A stretch of 23,322 nt of DNA, taken from CAYSIX01 sp964431205 (GTDB lineage Bacteria; Planctomycetota; Phycisphaerae; Phycisphaerales; Phycisphaeraceae). Where the stretch lies: assembly GCA_964431205.1 (NCBI GenBank), contig CAYSIX010000035.1:1-23322 (forward strand), read 5' to 3'. Shown one piece after another: positions 1 to 7,404 of this stretch. The stretch's first letter is position 1. Each line of letters opens with the position of its first letter. Under the pieces are notes generated by a model. That model was not told the origin of the DNA, did no database searches, and saw only the letters and a list, made by a program, of their open reading frames with translations. Both the position numbers and the translations under genes were made by a program.

Positions 1-27
1 GCGAATCTGTCCACCGAGACCGGCCAT
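1..27 (-). CDS. Start of a further late gene, cut by the left edge
   Basis: An ATG at 27-25 overlaps the TGA stop of the tail hub gene in an ATGA arrangement, which is the coupling used repeatedly elsewhere in this genome. A GAGG Shine-Dalgarno-like sequence lies about 8 nt upstream, inside the end of the preceding gene. Only nine codons are visible (MAGLGGQIR), so no function can be given. By position it probably encodes another tail or virion protein. The start is inferred from the overlap and the ribosome binding site. Confidence 0.5.
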
Positions 28-2264
28 CAGGACACCCTCGTTCTGACGCGGCCGACGCCACGGATCACCGCCGCCCCATCCTCATAGGCCCACGTCTCGC
101 CGGCGGTGTTGTGGCGGATGCGGAAGCTCAGCGCGTTGGCGCGCACGCGCTTGCGCATCGGCACGTTACGGCCGGCAACCAGCGAGCGACTGAACACACT
201 GGTCGAGCTGTTGGCCGCTTCCTCGGGCGTGTTGCCGCGGAAGATGTCGAAAGTCACGCCGGCGCCGTTGGGATCGAGATTGAGCTGGATGTCGTTGACC
301 TGGAACTGGCCCATGACCAGCCGTGGGTGGATCAGCGGGAACCGGGCGAAGCTCTCGATGGTGCTCCCGTCGTCGTCCTCCGTGTCCTCATCGAAGGTGC
401 GGATGTAACCGTCGTATCCACCGAGAAGCACGCCCCGGTCGGCCTCCTGGTCGCCGTCGAACAGGTGGACCGCCGTCGGCCCGTGGCCCGTCGGGTACTG
501 GTCGCGCCAGAACGTGTCCGTCCGCTCGTCGTACCAGTATTGATCCACCTTCGCCGACGGCTCGTTCTCGGGGGCGATGAAGACCTGCACGCCCTGCCAC
601 TCGCGGTCGTAGAGCAGGTACACGCGCTGAACGCCGTAGTTGACCTCGGCGAAGATCCGGTCCATCTTGCCGCGGCTGACCAGCTCGGGCGAGGCGCTGT
701 TCGGAGCCAGGCGGTACAGGCCGTTAGTGCCGACGAAGTAAAGGTTGTTCCGGGCGTCCCACGTCCAAGCCGTCTGCTGAACGATACCGATCTGCCGACT
801 CACGTTGTCGATCTGGCCGCCGGCCGCAGGGTCTCCCCGCATCACCCACAGCGATCCGCCGCCGGCCATGAACAGCAGGTCGTCCTGGAAGGGCACGAGC
901 GCCGTCAACACGTCGCCCAGCTCGCCGGCGTCGGAGTTGTTGCCGGCGACCGCCTGGATCGCGCTGGTGGTGCTGGGCGAGTAGTCCCAGTCGAACGGGT
1001 CGCCGGCCTTGGACATGAACCAGTTTTGCGGTTCTTCCTCGAGGCCGCTCATCACGATCCGGCCGCGGTAGAGCACGATGATCCGGCAGCCCAGCGTCGT
1101 GTCGGAGGTGCCCGCCGGCAGGCTGCCGGCGGTGAGGTCGGTGGCCCAATCCTTCACCTGATTGGTTGCGGCGTCGTAGTAGTTGTAGTTCGCCGACAAC
1201 CCGTCCACCATGAAAACATCCTGGAAGGCCGCCTGCATGTCCACCGCGCCCGCGGACTTGGTGGCCCCCGATCCGCCCGTCGGCGTCGTCAACCCGTCGG
1301 CGCGGGTGCCGACGGCGAAGTCGCCGCCCGAGACGGCCACGATCTTCGAGGTCCGCAGTGTTGCCGGCGACGACGCGCGGGCGATGACGTAGCTGCGGGC
1401 GTGCAGGTCGTTGGGGATCGAGCTCCCGCGCTCGGATATGAAGCCAACGCGGCTGTTTGACGCGAAGAAGCTCATGGTCTGCTCGGTGCCGATCTGGGCC
1501 GAGTCGAGGAAGAACCGCACCTTGTCACCGTTGACTCGGACCTCGAGGGTGTGTTCGGCCGACGTGGTGATCGGGGTGCCGAGGCTGATCGTGTCGAGGG
1601 TGGTTGCGGAGCCGGAGCTGTACCTCAGATACCGGATGATCGAATCAGTATCGACCCGCAGCAGGTAGAAGTTTCGGTCTGTCGGATCGGCGGAAACACG
1701 CCACACGATGCCCAGCGAACCGAAGCTGGAGTTCGTTTGAAGCCGCATCGTAAGGATGTACGCGCTCCCGAGCGTGGTCGGCGTGTAAGCGGCACCGCAG
1801 CGCCCTGCCGTCCCGTTGTCCTCGGCCGCGGCCCCGTGCGCCGCGAACACCGCCATGCCGTTGTCGTCGTCCGCGGCCGCGTCGAAATAGGCGCCGCCCT
1901 CGAAGTTCGACCAGTTCGAGTTGTGTTGGCTGATCGAGACCTGGTCGGCTCGGCCGGTGAAGGTGTCGGTGTTCCCGTTGGCGTCCTCGTCGATAATCGT
2001 GTCCACCACGATGTCGTCGGCGTCGAACGCCTGCACAAAGCTGTTGATCGCCTGGATGGGATTGGTGCCGTTGACCTGATCGGCAAAGTATTTCTTGATC
2101 CCCGTGCGCTTGCCGCCGCGCCGGCGCCGCTGCAAGCCGTCGTAGGGCCGCACGTTCAAAAGGTGGTCGGCGCGGACCGCAATGGGCCCCGGCTCGACGG
2201 CATAGGGCACGTTCTCGACGATGCCGCCGAGCGGGAACGCGATCGGGATGGGGTTGGCTGACAT
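27..2264 (-). CDS. Tail hub/nozzle-like beta-propeller protein with a concanavalin-like insertion
   Basis: A 745-residue virion protein, read as a tail hub or nozzle of the P22 gp10 / T7 gp12 (tail tubular protein B) kind. The N-terminus has the family-like pattern of a short segment followed by NVRPYDGLQRRRRGGKRTG (about residues 37-55). Residues about 300-690 hold repeated beta-blade signatures (QDDLLFMAGGGSLWVMRG, NNLYFVGTNGLYRL, VLLGGYDGYIRTFD), as in these propellers. Residues about 108-292 look like a LamG/concanavalin-type beta-sandwich inserted between the N-terminal part and the propeller (RNFYLLRVDTD, HTLEVRVNGDKVRFFLD). I chose the ATG at 2264. A GTG in frame at 2318 would add 18 residues, but it has no SD and would place the start inside an intergenic hairpin. 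It lies last in the capsid-tail run, next to an adaptor gene, as expected. The fold assignment is by pattern only. Confidence 0.7.
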   Translation of the reverse strand: MSANPIPIAFPLGGIVENVPYAVEPGPIAVRADHLLNVRPYDGLQRRRRGGKRTGIKKYFADQVNGTNPIQAINSFVQAFDADDIVVDTIIDEDANGNTDTFTGRADQVSISQHNSNWSNFEGGAYFDAAADDDNGMAVFAAHGAAAEDNGTAGRCGAAYTPTTLGSAYILTMRLQTNSSFGSLGIVWRVSADPTDRNFYLLRVDTDSIIRYLRYSSGSATTLDTISLGTPITTSAEHTLEVRVNGDKVRFFLDSAQIGTEQTMSFFASNSRVGFISERGSSIPNDLHARSYVIARASSPATLRTSKIVAVSGGDFAVGTRADGLTTPTGGSGATKSAGAVDMQAAFQDVFMVDGLSANYNYYDAATNQVKDWATDLTAGSLPAGTSDTTLGCRIIVLYRGRIVMSGLEEEPQNWFMSKAGDPFDWDYSPSTTSAIQAVAGNNSDAGELGDVLTALVPFQDDLLFMAGGGSLWVMRGDPAAGGQIDNVSRQIGIVQQTAWTWDARNNLYFVGTNGLYRLAPNSASPELVSRGKMDRIFAEVNYGVQRVYLLYDREWQGVQVFIAPENEPSAKVDQYWYDERTDTFWRDQYPTGHGPTAVHLFDGDQEADRGVLLGGYDGYIRTFDEDTEDDDGSTIESFARFPLIHPRLVMGQFQVNDIQLNLDPNGAGVTFDIFRGNTPEEAANSSTSVFSRSLVAGRNVPMRKRVRANALSFRIRHNTAGETWAYEDGAAVIRGVGRVRTRVS

Positions 2265-2284
2265 TGCTTCGTCGCTTGCCGCAA

Positions 2285-2316
2285 GCCCGCCCCCGGCCGG
2301 TGGTCCGAGGGCGGGC
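2285..2316 (-). other. Intergenic hairpin between two virion genes
   Basis: A perfect 8-bp inverted repeat, GCCCGCCC (2285-2292) and GGGCGGGC (2309-2316), with a 16-nt loop. It lies in the gap between the concanavalin-like virion gene and the tail hub gene. There is no T-run on either strand after the stem, so an intrinsic terminator is unlikely. An mRNA-stabilising or processing hairpin fits better. Confidence 0.45.
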
Positions 2317-2348
2317 ACGGAAAGGAGGAGAAAAGTCGCTGCCGGGGC

Positions 2349-3137
2349 TCAGGCCGCGGTCAGAACACGGCTCACGCGGATCGAGCGGACCTTGATCGTC
2401 TTGGCAGAGCCGGTCAGGGCCTGGAGCCCCACGAAGGGGATCAGGTTCACGCCGCTGGTCAGCGCCGAGCCCGTGTGGACCTTGATCCCGTTGATGTAGA
2501 ACCGTGGCACGCGGCTGCTGCTGACCCACACGCCCAGGCGGATCGTCTTGCTCGCCTCGGCCGCCGTGCCGGTGTCGGTTTCGGCGTCGGTCCCGGCGAT
2601 CGAGGTCGCGACGGTCCAGTTGCTGGTCGAGGTCGAGCCGCTGGTGTCGAACACGAGCTTGGCCTGGTCGTCGTCGGTGGTCAGGTCGAGCGCGGCGGTC
2701 AGGCCCAGGCCGGCGTGGACGCGGATCGCCGCGATCGAGGGCAGCTCGACCTGGCACTCGAACCGCGGGCTGTGCTCGGGCTCGAACTCGACCTTGCGGA
2801 ACACCGACTGATCGACGCTGTTGATCGCCGTCGCCGGGATCAGGATGATCTGGTCGTTGTTGGCCCCGGCGGTCGCGAGGCTGACGCCGCCGTCCGCATC
2901 GAGCGCCGAGCCGGCGTTGGCCGCGTTCGTGCCGCTGATGATCCACTGCTTGTTCGCACCGGTCAGCAGCCGCACGGCCGCCTGGTTGATCGTGGACGGG
3001 TCGAGGTCGGCCGCCAGGATCGGCCGGCCGCTCTGAAAGTTGTCGAAGTATTCCACTCGGTCCTGGTAGCTGCCCAGCGGCGCTTCGACGAGCAGCTCGC
3101 GTCGGATCAGCTCGCGTACAGGGTTCGGTGCAGGCAT
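2349..3137 (-). CDS. Virion structural protein with concanavalin-like C-terminal half
   Basis: A 262-residue protein between the adaptor and tail hub genes. The first ~60 residues are charged and partly helical (NPVRELIRRELLVEA). The remainder alternates short hydrophobic and polar strands. Residues about 110-255 resemble a LamG/concanavalin beta-sandwich: FRKVEFEPEHSPRFECQVEL, then KTIRLGVWVS, RVPRFYINGIKVHT and VRSIRVSRV. The ATG is preceded by an AAGGAAA ribosome binding site. Its place in the tail module and the beta-sandwich suggest an exposed virion part, such as a tail appendage, fibre or decoration protein. I do not recognise a named family, and direct carbohydrate binding is only a possibility. 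Confidence 0.65.
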   Translation of the reverse strand: MPAPNPVRELIRRELLVEAPLGSYQDRVEYFDNFQSGRPILAADLDPSTINQAAVRLLTGANKQWIISGTNAANAGSALDADGGVSLATAGANNDQIILIPATAINSVDQSVFRKVEFEPEHSPRFECQVELPSIAAIRVHAGLGLTAALDLTTDDDQAKLVFDTSGSTSTSNWTVATSIAGTDAETDTGTAAEASKTIRLGVWVSSSRVPRFYINGIKVHTGSALTSGVNLIPFVGLQALTGSAKTIKVRSIRVSRVLTAA

Positions 3138-3199
3138 GGGGGTTTCCTTTCAGTCTGGCCCCCGAAACACCTTGGAGGCTCGGGGTTAGGCCCTATCAA

Positions 3200-3218
3200 G
3201 CCGGCGACCATCGCCGGC
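3200..3218 (-). terminator. Hairpin after the adaptor gene, weak terminator candidate
   Basis: A perfect 8-bp stem, GCCGGCGA (3200-3207) and TCGCCGGC (3211-3218), with a 3-nt loop. It starts about 10 nt after the stop codon of the adaptor gene. On the minus strand it is followed by TTGATAGGG, a poor T-tract, so termination would be weak at best. A second, shorter pairing (CCCCGA with TCGGGG) lies at about 3163-3185. Confidence 0.4.
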
Positions 3219-3228
3219 ACCTGTTCGG

Positions 3229-3984
3229 TCATGAGCCGGCCTGGGCCGGGTCGGGGATGCCGCGGTCGGGGTAACCGAACGGCGTCAGCCGGCGCAGCCG
3301 ATGCACCGCACCGTGCGGGATGCCGAACGACGGGGTGCTCATCCCGTCCTTGTACTTGGTGTCCTCGAGCAGCCGGTAGAAGCTGACGCTGTACGCCGAC
3401 TCGGGGTCGTCGTCGTAGTCCACGGCCGCAAAGTCGCGGGCCAGCAGCGTCAGCAGTCGGTCCATGTACGCGGGCCACTGCGGTCGGTCGTCGTCGTTGA
3501 CCAGCCGGCGCAGGAACCGGCGGTACACGAGCTTGATCGCGTCGGCCTGATCCTCGGAAGGCGTGGGGTAGAGGTTCAGCGTCGGCAGGCTCAGGCCGGC
3601 GTCTTCCTCGCCCGTCTCCACGTTGCCCGTGTTCACCGTGTAGAAGAAACCCGTGGTCCAGCTCGTGATCGGGTGCTGTCGGAACCACAACAGCGTCTGC
3701 CAGGTCACGGGAATCATCTGGTTGGTCCACGACTCATCGTGCTGGAGGGCGACGACGGCACCGAAGTCGGCCGGGAGTTCGACGTAGTCCTGCCCGCCGG
3801 TGATGTCGAGGGCCGTCTCGCCGGTCGAGAGCCAGTTCCACTCATGGATCGCGGCGATGTGCTCAAGCGCATCGTTGACGATGTCGCCGGGCGTCACGTC
3901 CAGGTCGGCCTCGGCCGGGTTGCCCAGCGCGTGCAGGACGATCGACCGGTAATCGCTGAATGTTCGGCGGTCGCCTTCGGCCAT
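3229..3984 (-). CDS. Head-tail adaptor, P22 gp4 / T7 gp11-like
   Basis: A 251-residue acidic, mostly helical protein. Its opening (SDYRSIVLHALGNP, then DIVNDALEHIAAIHEWNWLS) matches the usual layout of gp4/gp11-type adaptors, where an N-terminal helical bundle is followed by an EWNWL-like segment and a beta region (GQDYVELPADFGAVVAL). The middle contains LNLYPTPSEDQADAIKLVYR, typical of these proteins. Adaptors of this family bind under the portal and join it to the tail nozzle, and the tail hub gene lies two genes downstream. The ATG at 3984 has no recognisable SD and lies just after a 9-bp hairpin, which is odd among these genes. No better downstream start is seen. The family call is by pattern. 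Confidence 0.72.
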   Translation of the reverse strand: MAEGDRRTFSDYRSIVLHALGNPAEADLDVTPGDIVNDALEHIAAIHEWNWLSTGETALDITGGQDYVELPADFGAVVALQHDESWTNQMIPVTWQTLLWFRQHPITSWTTGFFYTVNTGNVETGEEDAGLSLPTLNLYPTPSEDQADAIKLVYRRFLRRLVNDDDRPQWPAYMDRLLTLLARDFAAVDYDDDPESAYSVSFYRLLEDTKYKDGMSTPSFGIPHGAVHRLRRLTPFGYPDRGIPDPAQAGS

Positions 3985-3991
3985 AAGCCGG

Positions 3992-4013
3992 CGGCGGGCC
4001 GTTGGGCCCGCCG
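3992..4013 (-). other. Leader hairpin directly upstream of the adaptor start
   Basis: A perfect 9-bp stem, CGGCGGGCC (3992-4000) and GGCCCGCCG (4005-4013), with a 4-nt loop (CAAC in the mRNA). It ends 8 nt before the ATG at 3984, where an SD would normally be found. No T-run follows. It may affect ribosome access or mRNA stability. Confidence 0.5.
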
Positions 4014-4036
4014 TCGGGGATCTTCATTGCCGGCCG

Positions 4037-4588
4037 CTACGCGCCGACCGTGCCGACCGAGCTGCCCCAGCCGAACAGCAGCACTTCGGTCTCCTGCTTG
4101 TTGCTCGCGCTGAGGTCCTGGTCGATGGCCTCGGCGATGAACCCGACCTTGCCGCGGTTGGCCGCGTCGGTCGCGGCGACCAGCCGGCGGTTCGCGCCGG
4201 TCGTGTCGGCCATGAGCGCCACGCCGCACGAGCTGCGGGTCGCGGACCAGTCGGTGCCGCCGACCTTGGCCTTGACGCGGCCGCTGATCTGAATCTCAAC
4301 CTCGGTGTCGTCGGCGCCGCCGCCCGAGAGCAGGTTGGTCACGACACCGATCAGCGCGTTGAGCGGCGCGGCGCCGACCTGCACGATGTTGTGGAACATC
4401 GCCTCGGTCAGCGAGTCGAGCGTCTCGCCGCCCACACCCGACAGCGCCTGCGTGGCCGCGTCGGAGGCGTCCACGTCGAGCGCCACCACGTCGCCGACCT
4501 GCAGGGCCGTCGAGCCGCAGCGGTTGACGACGCGCATCTTCTTGTTTACCCAGGGGATTTGCCCGGGCCGATTGTTGGTGATGAACAT
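4037..4588 (-). CDS. Probable capsid decoration/cement protein
   Basis: A 183-residue protein directly downstream of the major capsid gene. It is rich in small residues and predicted strands, with segments such as VVNRCGSTALQVGDVVALDV and EVEIQISGRVKAKVGG. The size, position and beta-rich, Ala/Gly/Val-rich character fit head decoration or cement proteins (DUF2190-like or similar), which bind the outside of the shell. I cannot match a specific family. The ATG at 4588 has a strong AAGGAG ribosome binding site 7 nt upstream. The frame is open further upstream, but that extension crosses a strong hairpin and is basic and proline-rich, so it is not used. A terminator-like hairpin separates this gene from the capsid gene, so its expression may be reduced or independent. 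Confidence 0.6.
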   Translation of the reverse strand: MFITNNRPGQIPWVNKKMRVVNRCGSTALQVGDVVALDVDASDAATQALSGVGGETLDSLTEAMFHNIVQVGAAPLNALIGVVTNLLSGGGADDTEVEIQISGRVKAKVGGTDWSATRSSCGVALMADTTGANRRLVAATDAANRGKVGFIAEAIDQDLSASNKQETEVLLFGWGSSVGTVGA

Positions 4589-4666
4589 GGAAGTCTCCTT
4601 TCGTCTTGGGCCCCTGGGAAGCCCGAAGCCGCAGCGTCGGGGCGTCCGCGCGGGACCGTGAAGAAG

Positions 4667-4703
4667 GCCCGCCCGGCTCACGCGGCGCGTGAGCCGGGCG
4701 GGC
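4667..4703 (-). terminator. Strong hairpin after the major capsid gene
   Basis: A perfect 17-bp inverted repeat (4667-4683 with 4687-4703) and a 3-nt loop, beginning 12 nt after the capsid stop codon. The ends are GCCCGCCCGG and CCGGGCGGGC. On the minus strand the stem is followed by CTTCTTCA, a modest T-rich tract, which makes it a probable rho-independent (possibly leaky) terminator or an mRNA-protecting structure. On the plus strand no T-run follows. Confidence 0.7.
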
Positions 4704-4714
4704 ACGGCTCAGGT

Positions 4715-5803
4715 TTAGTTCGGAGTGATCAGCCCCTGTCGCTTGCGGCTGTTCATGAACAGGTTGTAGTACGTCCGCTTCCACACGACGTAGCTGAACG
4801 GCTGACGCGGGTGCTGCATCGGTTCCTTCTCGAGCATGTACATCTCCGTGTGGAAGATCGGGTAGAGGTACATGAGGTTGATGTAGAAGAACCAGGGCTT
4901 GCCCGACTCGATCACCGCGCCGTTGTTGATGAGGGCTTCGTCGAGCTCGCTGATGTACTCGATGGGGAGCCCGGCGTAGGCGACGTTGCCGGCGACCCAG
5001 CCGAGGTTGTTCGCCGGCACGAGCCGGTCGTTGGCGTCGCGGGTCAGCGTCTGGATCGTGGTGATGCCGTCCAGGTTCGTGGCGATCACCATCTTCTGGA
5101 GGCGGTCGTTCTCGAAGTACTCCTGCGCACCGCCTCGCGGAGCGATGAACCGGACCTTGTGCCACATCCGGTCCATGGCGCGGACCAGCCCGTCGTTGGC
5201 GTCGGTGAGGTTGCTCGGGTCGTAGTTCTCGGTCTGGTTCTGCCAGCCGCTGTTCGTCGAGGGGTTCAGCGTCATGACGGTCGTGAACCCGCTCGGGGCC
5301 AGGCCGTCGGACGTGATGAGCGAGGGGATGCTGTACGGGATCTTCCCGCTGGACGCCTCCATGTCGCTGTTCGAGGGCTGGCGCCAGAGCGTCGCCTCCA
5401 TCTTGTTGTAGAGGGAGGTCTCGCACGTCTGACGCTTGCTCTTGAGCAGGTTCTTGTAGTAGGTCTGCGGATCGCCGCTGTTCAGCGTGACCTCTTCCTC
5501 GGTGTACGAGTAGTGGTCGGCGATGAACCGCCAGTCGATCTCGATGGACACCAGCGTGTCCACGTTCTGGATGTCCAGGTCCTCGTTCGGGTGGTAGAAG
5601 TCGGCGGTACCCGAATCGGTGAGCTGGACCCGATCGACTATCTTCTGCCCCGACTGCACGCTCTGGGCGGCGTCACGCCCCTTGAGCATGCGCGAGAGCA
5701 TGTAGGTGTTCTTGACCGCGTCGTTGACGATGCGGTCGGGGCTGGTAGCGACCTTGACGCCGGTGGCCTTGACGAAATCGTTGAAGGCAGCGAGGGAGGG
5801 CAT
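4715..5803 (-). CDS. Major capsid protein
   Basis: A 362-residue protein identified as the major coat protein mainly by context and character. It follows a scaffold-like gene, is followed by a decoration-like gene, and has the mixed alpha/beta composition and length of an HK97-fold coat protein. Recognisable parts are the N-terminal helix (MPSLAAFNDFVKATG), a region resembling the E-loop and spine helix (DWRFIADHYSYTEEEVTLN, then YYKNLLKSKRQTCETSLYNK), and a C-terminal stretch (IFHTEMYMLEKEPMQHPRQP) typical of coat proteins in which tail-end substitutions pack at the capsomer centre. The ATG at 5803 is chosen for its AGGAG site. An in-frame ATG at 5830 lacks one. The two ATGs lie in opposite arms of a perfect hairpin that includes the start codon. 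Confidence 0.8.
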   Translation of the reverse strand: MPSLAAFNDFVKATGVKVATSPDRIVNDAVKNTYMLSRMLKGRDAAQSVQSGQKIVDRVQLTDSGTADFYHPNEDLDIQNVDTLVSIEIDWRFIADHYSYTEEEVTLNSGDPQTYYKNLLKSKRQTCETSLYNKMEATLWRQPSNSDMEASSGKIPYSIPSLITSDGLAPSGFTTVMTLNPSTNSGWQNQTENYDPSNLTDANDGLVRAMDRMWHKVRFIAPRGGAQEYFENDRLQKMVIATNLDGITTIQTLTRDANDRLVPANNLGWVAGNVAYAGLPIEYISELDEALINNGAVIESGKPWFFYINLMYLYPIFHTEMYMLEKEPMQHPRQPFSYVVWKRTYYNLFMNSRKRQGLITPN

Positions 5804-5831
5804 GGGCGGCTCCTGCGAAAGGCCGCCCATG
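5801..5831 (-). promoter_or_regulatory. Hairpin that contains the capsid start codon
   Basis: A perfect 10-bp inverted repeat, CATGGGCGGC (5801-5810) and GCCGCCCATG (5822-5831). In the mRNA the 3' arm ends in the AUG start codon of the capsid gene, paired with CAU of the 5' arm. The 11-nt loop (CUUUCGCAGGA) exposes most of the AGGAG ribosome binding site. The stem begins 26 nt after the scaffold stop codon. It looks able to control capsid translation, but no regulator is known. Confidence 0.65.
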
Positions 5832-5857
5832 TCGCGTCCCGTTTCCGGGGGCTCAGG

Positions 5858-6967
5858 TCATCGTCGCAGCTCCGGTGCCAGGTGCGTCTCGAAGGCCTCC
5901 TCGTAGAGGTCGTCGTCGGTCTTGGGCCGCGGCCGGCCCTTGCCGGCGCCGGACTCGGGCTGGCCCTTGAGACGTTCCTTGGTCTTGTTGACGAGCGCGA
6001 CTTGGGCGGCGGACTCGGTGGTGGTCCCGAACTCCGCCTTGGCCGCGTCCCGCAGAGCCGCGCGTACGCGGGTGAGCAGGTCCCCCTCGCCGGCGCGGTG
6101 GGGGTTGTCCTCGCGTGACCAGTCGCTCTTGAAGCGGTCGATCACGCGCTGACGGGCCTCGGCAGAGCTCAGGCTGGGAAAGTCGCTCTCGAGACCGCGT
6201 ATGCCCGAATCGAGCGTCAGGTCGGCGATGAGCCGGTTGCGCAGCTCCAGCTCCCCCTGGGTCTGCTCGAATCGCTGCTGGAGCGTGTCGAGCGTCTCGC
6301 CCAGGCTCACGGTGAGCTCGGTAAACGGCTTGATCTCATCGCCGAAGGTGTCGAGCACCTGTTCGACCGCCTGTTTCGCCCGCTCGCCGAAGCGTTGGGG
6401 CGCTTGGCCCGGCTGCTCGCCGGCCGCGTTGGAGGCTGACGCCTCCCCGGCCTCGGAATCCTGGGAGTGCTCCGAGGTCTGGGATTGCCCGGGGGCGCTG
6501 CGGGATTCGAGCTCCCGCACGCGCTGCTGCAGTTCCTTGAAGGCGCGGGTCTGGTCGGACTCGCGCTTCGCAGCGTTCGCGAAGAACGCATCGCGTTGCT
6601 CGGGCGTCCACGTCGCCGCCATCTCGGGCGTGATGTGGTTCCGGCTCAGGAGCTGCTGCTGCTGGTCGGTGAACTTGGGCTCGGGCGGCGGGGTTTCCGT
6701 CGCGGCCGGCTCCGACTCACCTTCCGAAGGCGTCGGCTCGCTGGTCGCGACCGTCCCCTTGCGGGCGTCGTCGGCCAGGAACCGCTGAAAGGCGTCCTCG
6801 TAGGCCCGCTCGTCGTCGGCCGGCGTCGCCGGGGCTTCCGGCTGGTCGCCGCCTGGGGCCTGTTCCCCGCCGTTGCCGGGCATTGCCGGCGTGGCGGCTT
6901 CGCCCGATGGGGGCGCTGCTGGCGGGGCCGCGGTGGTCGAATCCGTTGCTGTCGATTCTTCCGGCAT
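5858..6967 (-). CDS. Capsid scaffold protein
   Basis: A 369-residue, strongly hydrophilic protein directly upstream of the capsid gene. The first ~100 residues are disordered and rich in Pro, Ala, Glu, Thr and Ser. Then follows a helical part with coiled-coil character (QTRAFKELQQRVRELESR at about 140-157; FEQTQGELELRNRLIADL near 235), a second Ser/Glu/Gln-rich linker, and a charged C-terminus. This architecture and position are those of phage scaffolding proteins, which fill the procapsid and leave before or during packaging. Similar amphipathic motifs occur near both ends (ERAYEDAFQRFLADD and DDLYEEAFETHLAPEL). The ATG at 6967 starts an acidic tail. A GTG at 7009 is in frame but has no SD and adds a basic stretch. 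The SD for 6967 is itself weak. Confidence 0.7.
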   Translation of the reverse strand: MPEESTATDSTTAAPPAAPPSGEAATPAMPGNGGEQAPGGDQPEAPATPADDERAYEDAFQRFLADDARKGTVATSEPTPSEGESEPAATETPPPEPKFTDQQQQLLSRNHITPEMAATWTPEQRDAFFANAAKRESDQTRAFKELQQRVRELESRSAPGQSQTSEHSQDSEAGEASASNAAGEQPGQAPQRFGERAKQAVEQVLDTFGDEIKPFTELTVSLGETLDTLQQRFEQTQGELELRNRLIADLTLDSGIRGLESDFPSLSSAEARQRVIDRFKSDWSREDNPHRAGEGDLLTRVRAALRDAAKAEFGTTTESAAQVALVNKTKERLKGQPESGAGKGRPRPKTDDDLYEEAFETHLAPELRR

Positions 6968-7116
6968 CGTCGGTCTCGGCCAGCCTCGGGGTCGCGCTCG
7001 CCCCGACACGCGGGGTTGCCGCGGCTGGGGGGCGTTCCTCGGTTGACTCCATGATGATGGGCAACAGTGTCAGAGAAGTCAAGATTGGCAAGATGGGCGA
7101 CCGGCTGCCTGCTGGA
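6968..7116 (-). other. Intergenic leader of the scaffold-capsid run
   Basis: 149 bases without a supported gene, between the holin-like gene and the scaffold gene. The gap holds a promoter-like pair of hexamers (listed separately) about 85-115 nt upstream of the scaffold start. It also has an ATG at 7052 (frame opening MESTEERP) that runs out of frame into the scaffold gene and is not convincing as a gene. A new transcript for the late head genes could start here. Confidence 0.4.
7054..7082 (-). promoter_or_regulatory. Sigma70-like promoter candidate upstream of the scaffold gene
   Basis: TTGACT (minus strand, 7082-7077) and CATCAT (7059-7054) are separated by exactly 17 nt. The -35 box matches the bacterial consensus at five of six positions and the -10 box at four of six. 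Transcription would start near 7047 and give the scaffold gene a leader of about 80 nt. The second candidate promoter in this window (9200-9228) has the same spacing and a nearly identical -10 box (CATGAT). Confidence 0.4.
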
Positions 7117-7404
7117 TCAGCGGATGAAAGTGGACCGTAATCGGCCCGCCGCGATGCGGACGGCGGCCGCGGCGCCGACGTAGCAGCCGGCGAGCCCGCC
7201 GAGAAACGCCCAGGCGGCGTGCTCATCGGGCAAAAGCCAGGCAGGGATGCTGCCGGTCAGGAACATGCCCACGAAGCCCCCGGCGATCGCGGCCACAACG
7301 CCACGCGGGCCGTGCCGCTGTTTGACCAGGATCAAGGCGACGACGATGCCGCCGGCGAGGGCGCCCAGAACGCCCTGCATGATGGGGTTGTGGTCGGGAT
7401 TCAC
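7117..7404 (-). CDS. Small three-helix membrane protein, holin candidate
   Basis: A 95-residue membrane protein with three predicted transmembrane helices at about residues 10-27, 35-52 and 63-83, rich in Gly and Ala (LGALAGGIVVALILV, VAAIAGGFVGMFLTG, FLGGLAGCYVGAAAAV). The C-terminus is basic (RIAAGRLRSTFIR), as in many class I holins. Holins form lesions in the inner membrane to time lysis. No endolysin lies nearby, so this call rests on topology and size alone. The start is a GTG at 7404, with AGAAG just upstream. An ATG at 7380, eight codons in, is the alternative and lacks an SD. Another small membrane protein of unknown role, or a virion-associated membrane protein, is equally possible. 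Confidence 0.5.
   Translation of the reverse strand: MNPDHNPIMQGVLGALAGGIVVALILVKQRHGPRGVVAAIAGGFVGMFLTGSIPAWLLPDEHAAWAFLGGLAGCYVGAAAAVRIAAGRLRSTFIR

Noticed and set aside
2319..2335. GGAAAGGAGGAG as a strong SD on the plus strand
   Set aside because: No credible plus-strand gene follows. On the minus strand the sequence is pyrimidine-rich and not a ribosome binding site.
4391..6118. Long plus-strand frame across the capsid and scaffold genes
   Set aside because: Composition is that of a codon-shadow. It has no credible start and conflicts with strong genes on the other strand.
6717..7052. Frame starting with MESTEERP at 7052 on the minus strand
   Set aside because: It overlaps the scaffold gene out of frame, becomes a shadow after about 35 residues, and would start before the predicted mRNA start.
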